Positions 10,701 through 22,700 of a stretch of 24,977 nucleotides of DNA are shown in pieces. Each line of letters begins with the position of its first letter. Within the stretch, counting starts at the first letter, position 1. Location: the NCBI GenBank assembly GCA_000969725.1, contig JXSR01S017125.1, one strand, 5' to 3'. Position numbers and translations under genes: made by a program. The notes under the pieces are model-generated. The model was given only the letters and a program-made list of their open reading frames with translations. It was not told where the DNA came from and did no database searches. This DNA comes from Ophiothrix spiculata (Eukaryota; Echinodermata; Ophiuroidea; Amphilepidida; Ophiotrichidae).

Positions 10701-13700
10701 CTACCTGGATTCCTTGGGGCCAAAGGGCTTACTGCGGCCTACATTATTGGCGCAACCCTAGCTTGAGTAATTCACACCCTCATAGAATATACAGTTTTTG
10801 CACACTCAGCTCCCAGCTGGACTCGAATGCAGAACGACTGATATCTTATGTTTAACAAACCTCCAGTAAATTTGGCATTTTTCATTTTGACTAAAATATA
10901 AAATGCACACATGAGTTGTATTATGAAAAAAAGTGATTTCTGCAGATTTGAAATGTTTATGCCTTTCTTTTTAACTCCTAGCAGCTTTCATTTCAATTTC
11001 AAAATATCTCAACTAACATTTTCTAAATGTAGTTGCATATTGGAAATGTGCATAATATGAAAACTAGGCTGAAATTTTGATATTTTATCAGGCTACCCTC
11101 TAATTTGGTGCATTAAAAATACCACATAAAAAATCTTATCACATTTTGTGAATATTTAGGGGGTGCTATCGACCTTCAAACTTTTGTGTGTAAAGTCTAT
11201 GGGGTTTTGAGGCATTTTTAAAAATGCTTTCAAAAGGTATCAAAACAATATCAATTTGTATGAGCATCTACTTAAAGCAATTAGCCAAGAAAATGTTAAA
11301 TAAAATCAAGATTTCATAAAAACACAATTTGTTGAAAATTGCATCATTTGGGTGGCAGTAAAAGATTCAACAGCTAGGTAGATAATTGGCCAGTTGTAAC
11401 AAAGAAAAATCTGTTTACCATTGAATGTTACAGCATATTAATTATTAAAAATATTCTGTCTTTGTTGGTAAAGCTATTTTCATTTTAGATGTCTTGAACA
11501 TATTTTGCAACAAACTATGTCTTTTTGTTTTTGGCCTCATGGTGATAGGCATTCCATTGATAAAAAAATATCAAACTTCCAACGGTTGTAAAATAGCTCC
11601 ACAAACAGAACTTACTTTTAGAGAGGCTTATAAAATTCTCCAAGTAATTATTCTATTATTCAATATTTATTTTCAACATCATCAACTTGTTCAAAGTTCC
11701 TTTTCTGTCATAACTTGTCAATTCCAAGCTGCTCCCTTTGGGTTCATATCACAATACACTAGAATCAAGGGGATCATATGAGACAACATTGTATTGAACC
11801 AGTGGGTCAAAATATTGAAAATATTGACAACTATTCAATATCTGTTCAAGCTAGTTGAGAGTGCAAATCCTAAGTGGTGTTCAGCATCTGGGTCATTAAT
11901 CAAATATAAAATATGTGTGGTTCAAGTTACATAACATTTATTGAATTGGTTGTAATGCATTGGATTTAATGATATGATGATTTTTCATAATTGATGTTTC
12001 AGAAAAAATAGACTTCTGCAATGACTGAATTTTCTATTACTCTTTCAGCCAGCAATGTGGATTTGTGTGATGTGTTAAGTCTCATCTAGTTTATGTTTAA
12101 AACTAGAAGCTGTGCTATGAATAGGGTGTACTCCCACACCAGATTTTTTTCCTTTTTTCAGTTTTTGTGAATTACTTTGAACTTGAAATTGTAGCATATG
12201 TATGTTTTAAGGAAGATACACATTAAAACTAAAACATCAGGACATTATTTGGCAAATGTTTTACTCCAATCAGGAGAAAAACATGAAGTTTTATAACAGT
12301 CCTAAAAGCCCACAGGCTTTACATACAAAAGTGCAAAGGTCAGTAGCACCCCCTAAAATATTCACAAGAAGTGAAAAAAAAAAATGTGTGTAGTATTTTT
12401 TTACCCATTATGCACCAAATGAGAGGGTAGCCCGATAGAAAATCAAAAAATCAATTTTTTCAAAATCAGCCTAATGAAAACATTACATTCTCATTGAAGA
12501 ATGATATCTTCTGGGTGTCGTATGAATTTGAAACAAGTAGGATTTTAAATCTGCAGAAGTGTGTTCTTTTTGAATCTGCAATAAAACAAATTTGACAAGA
12601 GACCAACTTTACTGGAGAAGGATGGTCACAAACAAACATTGAGATGCACTGTAGGCAGGTTCTGGGAGGCAGGCTGGGGAACTGTGAGATTCCTTCATTT
12701 GGAAACACAAATTTTGAGGTACCGTTTTTAAAGATTAGTGAATCTGTTTTACAGAACTGATGAGATCAGATCAGTAAAGAGCATATTTCTGAACCCACTC
12801 TTGCATTATGCCCTCATCAACCTGCCAAACATTGAAACCAAAAAAGGCAATTTATTTGATTTCTTTTGATGTACTAAAAAATTACCTTGGTCTTTTGTCT
12901 GGCTCTTTGACTAATATGGTGTCTATCAGCGTTCGCATGTCACTAGAATAATTGGACGGAACTTCCTGAAAATAAACATGGACAAAGAGATTGCAAATAT
13001 TCCAAGTATCAGAAGTATTTCTTTAAACATAAATTGTCATGACAGTACAAGAAAGTCGTATCAGTAATGCTGCCCTACAAAGTAAAAACGCAGTATGTGC
13101 ATTGCATATACATTGCAAGTTACTTCTTTTTCCCTTTGAGTAATCGTGCAGAAATGAGCAGACAACCAATTCTCTTCCGTAAATTAAGGCAGTATCTACT
13201 ATATCAAACATATGCACATACAACTTTTTGCATGGCAATGGATTTGAGTGAAATTGTGTGCTTAAAGGAAGTATCTGCTATGCTTTATAAATGCACATAC
13301 TGCATTTTTACTTTGAAGGGCAGAATGGCTGCCATGTGTTATATTTATTTAACACCTTGTCACTAGAATGCAAAAAATTTCTCAAAATTATCATGCCATA
13401 TGTCAGCAGCTCTTGAAATGGTTCTCCAGGTGACACCGTCACCTGAAGAACCATTTCAAGAGCCACTGACCAAAAACTGGACATTCCACAGTGTGCAGTG
13501 TAAAATTATGTAAAATAGCAGCTATTGCAGATATACGACTTTCTTGCGCTCATTTGATGAAATGTTTCTCATTGTATTGCCTGCAAGAAACACTATAGTC
13601 ACCATGTAATACAATAAAGTCACAAATTCAATAGCTGCCATTTTTCATCAGCTTGCGTTACAGACTGTAAATAATATATAGATTTATAGTGCACTGTGCC

Positions 13701-16700
13701 TCCCCTGACTTGTAATTCCACATGGCCTCAATACACTTTACAGAGCACATACAATTTGTTCTAATCATTGGGTTAAATCACTACCTGGACTCCCTGGGGC
13801 AAAAGGGCTTATTGCAGCCTACATTAATTTGGCGCAACCCTAGCTTGAGCAATTCACACCGTCATAGAATATGCAGTTTTCACACAGAACGATCAATGCA
13901 GCTTGTGTTTAACAGTCCAAGACCTAACCGACTGAGCTAGCGAGAACTACTGCAGTCTTGGGTCAGCGCCCTCATAGAAATAGTTCCTCAGGTGACGGTG
14001 TCCATTTGGAGAGCCACTGATATGGAGACAAATTTAGAGTGTTTTTTGCATTCTAAGAGTTCCATGATAAAATAACAAATGGCTGCTATTGCAGATACGA
14101 CTTTCTGTTTTTCAAAAGACTACAGAAAATCATCTAATGGTTGAACATCTCTTATTAACAAGTTAAAATTAATAAATAATAAGAATCATTTACCCTGGTC
14201 AAATAATGCTTTGGAGATTGTGAACCTAACAATAGTTAAAATATAGTGGAACCTAGCAAAATTTGTTAAGCATTTTTAATTGACATAGCTGATATATATA
14301 GTTTTATTTCCCTATTTGTTATAACAATAAAATAAATACAGGGTGCTGAAAGGTATATTTACCACTTTGTATTCAAATATTAAAGTGTGAACCTTGCATT
14401 GCAAAATCAAATATATATTGTAAAACACTTTAATTTCGCAGGGACTTTATACCGCGAATTCACAATAAGTGACATTTTCGCGAGTATTAAATTTTGCGAA
14501 TTTGAAATTTTGTGATGATTATGTATGTCTTCCGAATTTGGAAGGCCAAATATTATGTTCCTGTCAAAATATTACTAATAATTGAAAATCTGCATGAAAA
14601 AAAGGCTCCACGCATGATGTTTAAAACAATTGTAAAAGTAAGCAGCCATATCACAGAAATCAAAAATTTTACAAACAAACAAACCAAATGAACACTGCAT
14701 CGATTACCAACCGCAAGACTTGTTTTAGTTTGTTTACATCAACATCCAGGTCCATTTACAAAATTAGGGGCATGGGTCAATATAATCGTTTTTTTAATAG
14801 AAACAAAGTGTTTTCACGCATGTGCAATGAACAAAACATGAACTTGGACAATATTTTTGTCGAGGATTTAATTTCGCGAATTCTTTTCCCTCGCGAAATT
14901 TGCAAAATTAAATACCTTGCGAAATTAACATGTTTTACAGTATTCAAAAAAAAAAAAGAATTAGGTTACACCTCTTGTAGCCCGTTTCATAAAGATTTGA
15001 ATCAAGCGTACGTTTAATTTATCAAGCGTAAAATAAGTTGATACAATGTAAATTTACGTTTGAAATCAAACATACGCTTGATTTAGTCAAATGTACGCTT
15101 GATTCAAACTTTAATGAAACGGGTCCCTGGAAGTTTTTGTACCAGCTCTTAAAAGCTCTGTCAGCTGACCTGTCACTTCTTGTCAAATATGTGTGAACAT
15201 TTCCGCACATAGAATATAATCTTTGTGGTAAGATCATGTTTGGCCTCAATATAATATGCTAGTATCCATTACATGTCAGCCTCCTGAAAAATTTGATTCA
15301 CTTGCTTGGCAGCTAATCATAGTTCAAATTTCAAAACTTGTCCGACGGCGAACCCATTAAAATCTACCAATTGTTATGAATTTCCGTTGTAAAAGCCTTT
15401 CTCAAAAAAAAAAAGAAGCTAATCATAGCTTATTTAACCACAGGGCATAGCATGTAATTAGAAAAACTTGTACATTTGAACACTTGATTGGGTCATTTGT
15501 TCTGCTCGACTAGACAGCTAAGGTTCAAGCAAATGTGTTAGCAAATAAATTGTTGCAATTTTCTCATTGAAAGAGTAAGCAAGCACAATAGGCATTCAGA
15601 AATTGCTCTAGGCAGTACTGCATTCCAGTAAGCCACTCATATTTACAGCTACGCCACTCATAATTATGGAATTATGGAGTACAAGTGAAACAAAATAGTA
15701 TGATTACATTTTTTGTATTGAAAAAAAAAATGCATTACACTACAGAAAATTATGAACTCTGTATAAAATTAATCTCTGTAACTGATTATAACAAAACTGT
15801 GTAAACTTACTGCATGCTCACACTTGACAATCTTGTAAAAAAGACTAATAAGATTATTGGCATCAAAGGCTGGTTGGAAGGCACACATCTCATACAATAC
15901 ACAGCCCAAAGCCTGTAATAAATACAGAAATGAATATGTTAGAAAGAAGTTTATCTGTGATGTTCACATATACAGGGACATCAAGCTTGGCTTGGACTGC
16001 AGATAATGGTACTACAAATGCATACCAAGGAATTTTTGTAGGGGAACCGGTACTCGCCGCCATTTTGATTTCACCGCTATGTAAATCCTATGGGATGGCA
16101 GCCATCTTGGATTGTCGCTCATGGAGGGTGAGATATTGTATCTCCGGCTCCACGTGCCACACTTTCGAGAGTCTTCGAAACGAATTAGCGGGAAAATTGG
16201 AGTACTTTAATCAGAGCAAGTCGCAATGCATGCTATTTGAAACACAGACACGGTTTGCGTGTGAAACAAAATGCACACGCTGTATATGCGTCAAGTGAAG
16301 ATTTACGCAATCTGCCTGGATATCGGGCCAAATTTCGAATATATCCGGAGGTACAATGACTCTGCTCCATGAGCGACACAAGATGGCGGAGAATATTGGT
16401 TCCCCTATAAAAATTCCTTGATGTATACTTTAGTTACTCAGCATTATAATTATCGGGTATCTCTAAAATTCACCAATCACTGTTTTTCTTTCTTCACTAG
16501 GGTTGTTAGCTCTGAATCAATAAGGAAACGATAGGTGGTATGGCATTAGGGAAGTTGTATGCGCAAAAATGCAAACCCTTCTGGGATACACCACCATAAA
16601 TGATATAATAAATAATGTACACATATATCTACAAATCAGCATTTAATATGGATGTCTTGGCACTTCAGGGTCTGGGTTGCATCGAGTTTTGAAATGGATC

Positions 16701-19700
16701 CTTTTGTCAATGGATAACTTAAGGAGATTATCAACAATGGGGATGCAGACTGGGACTGAGGAAGCTGAAATACTATGCGGGCACCTTGATTTTTGGAGAT
16801 GTTTAATGTCTGACATTATCTTTCATCAGACAAATCTTTTATTCACCCAAAGGGTCATTCCATGGCAAATATCACAAAAGTTACCAATATATTACATGAT
16901 GTTGCCCTTGAATTTGACTGAGCTTGAGTTTTCTTCACGGACTGCTGCAGATTTTGAAGATATCCAGCTTATACAAATTGAAGTTCAAAAACATTTAACA
17001 TTTTGGTAATGTTTGTGACATTTGACATGGAATGACCCCAAAGTTAGTAAAGAGCAATATGATTATTAAAAATAAAACACACTGAGAACAATGAGAAGTA
17101 GATTAATCCTTCTGGAAATTAAGTCTTCACATGTATTCATATATATTTGATTCAAAATTGACAATTGTGATGCTCTAGATGCATTCAATTTATAACAAAC
17201 GACAAAATTAAGGCAAAGGTCACAGTCTAGTCTACTGTGCAATGCACAATAGAACATGGTTTAAAATGAAGGCATACTAGCCACATATAGGTTAATTGCC
17301 ATACTTTGAAGCTTTTTTTTTTGCAGAAGGTAACTGGAACAGACTCTCAACATAATGCTTATAGGTAAAATAAATATTTAATATTTACTGGACAAAGTAA
17401 AGAAAAATCCATGGTATGGGTTGCATTTACAAACAAAGGGGCCCTGTAGTCTGGATATTTGTTTACACTGTCAAATAAATTATTGTTTGACCTATAGCTT
17501 GACCCATGGAGCCCCATAGAGCCAAAATCCTTAGAGGGAACACTGCTTCTGCTAACCTTTCATGTCAAAGTCTGCATTATTGAGGCGTCCCTGGCTACTT
17601 ACCCAGATATCAGACTTATTGTTGTAAGGGATATCTTGACACATTTCTGGACTCAGATAACTGGGAGTTCCAACACACGTACTAGCTTTATCTATGGTGT
17701 GTTCCAATGTACGGGCTATACCAAAATCACCTAGTAAAATAAGAGTGAATGCAAAGTTAAATGACTGTAAAAAAAAAAGATGAAAAAGTTTTGGACTAGT
17801 ACAAGGTTTCTGTTTGAACCTTGAATCAATAGATTAAAGAAAGCACAGATAGGAAAAAGGACTATTCGCACTCTTAAAAATTCAACTAACTTGAGTGCTC
17901 CATGCCCGAACCAGTGGTCGAAATAGAAAATAAAACTTACATGCACATATGAGACAATTGACCAAAAATGGGCTGAAAACACAAAAAATTGCATGCACAT
18001 GCAAAAATGTACATGTACAGAGCAAATTTTACATGCATTTGTGCATGTAAAACCCCCGTATTTCGAACATTTGTGCATGTAAAACCCCGTATTTCGAACA
18101 CTGGCCCGAACTAACACTAACTAACGAGTGCATAGTGACCCATCAAAGCATTCTAATTGCACATTTAAATTATTACTTGACTAAAACGCAATATGCATCT
18201 TATATTTTCCTGCCACATACTTGTGGTACACAAGTAATAGCGCTCGACGAGCTCGATAGTTTAAATTTTCAGTCAAATTGCTACCCCTCAGTTGCTAGAG
18301 TAATCTTGAATTAAGGTTAATTAAATTCAAATTTTAATCGCAATTTACAGTTTTCTGACATTTTGAAGAAAATTTTGTATTTTTATAATAGTATACCAGT
18401 CAAATCCAACTTACCTAACTTGACAACTTCTTTCTTTGTAAGGAAAACATTTTGTGTTTTGAGATCTCTGGAGGAAAAAATGAAAATGTGCAATATTAAA
18501 TTAAAGTGATGCGCTTATAATATTAGCAGGTTTAAGCATATAAGAACTGGTTTAAACAATCTATGAGTTAAATGTGTTACAATAAAACAAGGGTAAATTT
18601 TTCAATTTACTAACCATAGGAAATACACTATAAAGAAAAGCATTGATCACATGAATCATAAGCTATACTAATACGTATTCAAAGTGCAGTGATTTTATCA
18701 CTGCAACATCACTCGACACACAAGTCTTGAAATTCTACAGTGCCCTTCCCGTAGCGTGTGTAAAGGCTGCGTATAAGCAATGTTGCAGTGATGAAATCGC
18801 TGGAATCTGAACACACCATAAAACCATAAAACTAGTTACTTTTAATATCTCTCTTCTCAATAGAAGAGGTCAAATATGTTTCTAACCATTTCATAATTAT
18901 TTATCTGCATACACTATTTTAGAGACAGGGACTTAACAGACCATAGGCTTAAATTAACAGTTACCCTCTACATTTTTTCAGTTCATAATGCCTTTTTTGT
19001 ATCTGTATATAACATATCATAATTAATTCCAATCCTCCCTACCTGTGTAAAATCTTCTTGCTGTGTATATACTGGACAGCCATCAGCATTTGTATAAACC
19101 ACTGCATAATCTGTCCTTCCTCAAATTTCTTGTCTTTACTGCGAGCAACATCAATCTTCTCTTCCAGACTTCCACCATCACAATAATCCTTAAAATGAAA
19201 TCAAAAGAGCACTAAAAATTAAATACTTCTATAATATAGACTTCAATCTTGCTTTAAAATTATTATCAATGGCTTCAATTCCACATTCTCATTGCATCCA
19301 TTCTACTTTCATTGGATTTCCATTATCTATACTTGTATACATACTGTATATCATTTTACAATTTACTAAATGTGTTCTGTGATATCATCTAATAAAAATT
19401 TAGACAGCATCAAAAATTCAAAAACAGAAGTTACTCTGTCTTTAAGACAGAAAGGAAGGCAGGTGAGCATATCCATTTTATGTATCTTAACCCTTTCGGA
19501 TCGGAATTGATTTTCAGGTTCCATTTTTGAAGTTCACCTTCACAAGTATATATCATCACAACTGCCATGATATGCATGTTAGGCCAAATCATTTTTCTCA
19601 GGTTTTAGAGGACATTTCAAGCTTTAAAATGATACCAAATTTGATACTATAGGTTGTTTCATTTTGGAGATACAAACATTTTTATTGTGGTATTTTTTAG

Positions 19701-22700
19701 TATTTCTTAATTTGCTAGAAATGCTCAGGAGTTCTATGGATCTGAAAGGGTTAACATTAGTTTGACAGCTCGCTAATCACAACACATTATATAAAAAAAT
19801 ATTACCTTTGAAAAGTGTCTTAAAAACAGTTCGCCAGTCTGAAGGTTCGAAAGTCAAAATATTAAAGAAGGCTTGCCAGTTTGCATGTGTAAAAAGGCTC
19901 ACAATCCAAAAATCGAAACAATTAGCTAGTCCGAATTTATTTTTGACTAGTCCAAATTTTCAAAAAAGGCTCTATAGTCCAAATTTAGAAAACAGTTCAC
20001 TTGTCACTAGTCTGAATTTTAAAAACAGCTTGCTAGTACAAATTTTACTAGTGAATCTTTTTTAAACTTGGACTAGCGAGCCTAAGTTACAATCCGGACT
20101 ATAGCAAGCTGTTGGACTATTATAGCAAGCTGTTGGACTATTATAGCAAGCTGTAGAACTAGCGAAATGTCCCCAATTTGGTGTATTTGGTTTAGGTATT
20201 CAAACATGCTACAGAGTTGTAGCCCAATAGAAAATACGCTGACGCACTGGATGCAGAAGTTGTTGATTTGCGATGAACAACTCTGTAGTATGTTTGAATA
20301 CCTTTCAACAACAAAAATCTTCCTGAAATGTATGAATTAAATTCTAAATGTTTTCAATTTAACAGATATTCTTCTTTATAAAACTATTTGGCAGAATCTG
20401 AAGCAAAATGCTAGTTTGTGAATGTTTGCTTGACATTTTCAATTGTTCCCAAGCACCAGGCTTTAAACGTACTTAAAATGCCCGACGCAGAGTGCGTCAA
20501 CTTATGTGTAGGTCTACTGCATAAATGGACTTCTGTAAACACTATGCTGTGCGTGACATGCTAATTTGAATATCAACTGTGGGTTCATCACGAACCAACA
20601 ACTTTACGCTCCTGTAAAAGGAGATATATATAGTGAGTTTTTTGACAGAAAAGTACCAAACTGCACTCAAATTAGGTGCTTTTTGAGCAAATTTGGGCAC
20701 ATTCATCTGCAATGAAAACCACTCCCATTGCTATACCAAAATCTGTAAAAATCAACCCAAAAATGCAGGCACATAAACATAATATACAACGCAAGGACCC
20801 TATAATAGGACTGGGCTTTTCCCTTTGGCCTGAGCAAAGAAAGCAAGAAAATACACTACATACCTGCACTATACAGAGAAAGATGAAGTCTGCTGATTCC
20901 TCTAAGAAAGAATCGTGGTAGGTGACGATGTGAGGATGCCTCAACTCAGCCAAGATTCTACAAAGAAAAGAGTATTATGAAAATTTTTATGGAAAGACAA
21001 GGTAAATTAACTTATAACCTAAATGTATGAAATGTCAATTGAGCATCTCCATTCTAGTTATGTGGTTCATGCTGATACTATCAGTTATCCCCTGTCTGTT
21101 TATGAAATACGAGAAAATATTAATGGTTTGGGTTTGTATCAAGCAAGGCTATAATGGTTCGGGTTCATATCCCACAAGGCTGAAAGCCAAGTGTGATATG
21201 AACCCAAACCATTAATATTTTTCGTACTGCATGAGAACAAACAAGGGGTAACAAATTTATCCCTCAGTAAACATAAGAATTTTGATATCAAACACTTGAA
21301 AATGCCATGTAAAATGCTTGGAAAATAGTCCCTTTTACATTTTCCATATTATTGTAATTAAACTTAGCTTTGTAGTTTTCAAGGCTTGATTGACAGCTAT
21401 GCGCGTTGTTTCTATTGGCATTGCATAGTACAATATATCGGGTTTAGTTTTGCAGTTTCAGTGACCGCATGCTTAGTAATACAATTATCATGTTCCAAAA
21501 GCGATACACGAGTGTCTGGTAAAAGAGCTGTATGATACAAGTCTTATGCAATGTGGAAATATCCTTTTCAGCTATCAACCAATGAATAAAATTGTTGCAT
21601 TTTTATCCATTAAGTGATAAGATTTGATTCATACAAAGGGACAAGCACAGACATCACCCATAATGCAATTTGCACACTACTGACTTTATATGGGGTATAG
21701 AGCCCCCACAAAGAGAGAGCTTTCTTTGTTCTTCCACAGACATTGACATAGAAATCTATTGGGACTTTATTACATCCCTATCCAACATTGACAAAGTCTA
21801 TGGATATAGATTTATAAGCAAGTACAAAGTGAGAAAGCTTACATATTTAAAATAATTCATACATTCACTGTGAGACACATTCACTATGTGTTCTGGATAC
21901 TTTAGTAACGGAGGGTTTAACCTCCTTAGAATAAACCCAATCAAGCTATTCCTCAACGGAGGGTTTAACCTCCTTAAAATACACTCAATCAAGCTATTCC
22001 TCAACGGAGGGTTTAACCTCCTTAAAATACACTCGATCAAGCTATTCCTCAACGGAGGGTTTAACCTCCTTAAAATACACTCAATCAAGCTATTCCTCAA
22101 CGGAGGGTTTAACCTCCTTAAAATACCCTCAATTAAGCTATTCCTCAGGCGTACCAATACCAAATTAACAGGACACTTCTTTGCTATTAGTAGTCACCCC
22201 TGGAATAACCTACCAGATCGTGCTATTTCTGCACTAAATGTGGCTATATTTAAGAAAACAAATTGAGGTCTGCCCATTGGCGAAAAGGACTAATCGACCA
22301 AGTATACAAGTATTGTTGCTAGATTTAATTTGTGAACGCGTACTCCAAGTCTTGTGCGTAGACGCTAACACAACAACCTTGAAAATGTACGCTCGTGTCA
22401 GAGACCACTGCGTATTTGGTAAAGGGCACGCGTTCATGAATTAAATCAAATAACAATCCACTATTGTTGTTTTATATTTATGTCTGACGTGAACATGTGA
22501 ACATGACAATCTGAACGCAGCCATCCCCTAGATGCGAAATTTGACGAGTACAGGACATCGGACATCAGGATGTTCAAAACACCATGTACAATCAACAAAA
22601 AAACAGCATGGGGATCGATAGACTTCATACAAGGAATAAGTGTGATGTATCTGTTAAAGTTGCACACACACACTTGTGATATGCAAGGTCATGCATTTCC

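Noticed and set aside
11494..11781. 95-residue plus-strand open frame ([15 protein letters not shown]...)
   Set aside because: Hydrophobic composition comes from T-rich intron DNA; no recognisable domain, lies between transposon arms.
16677..17009. 110-residue plus-strand open frame
   Set aside because: Overlaps a MITE and has no family features or matching splice sites.
17731..18117. 128-residue minus-strand open frame
   Set aside because: Covers the hAT MITE and the acceptor of exon 6; repeat-derived Cys/His pattern, not a gene.
20672..20953. Minus-strand open frame extending exon 3
   Set aside because: The first 25 or so residues are real exon 3, but after the GTATGT donor it reads intron sequence.
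21909..22148. CRISPR-like array
   Set aside because: Units are contiguous 48-bp repeats without unique spacers, in a eukaryotic intron.
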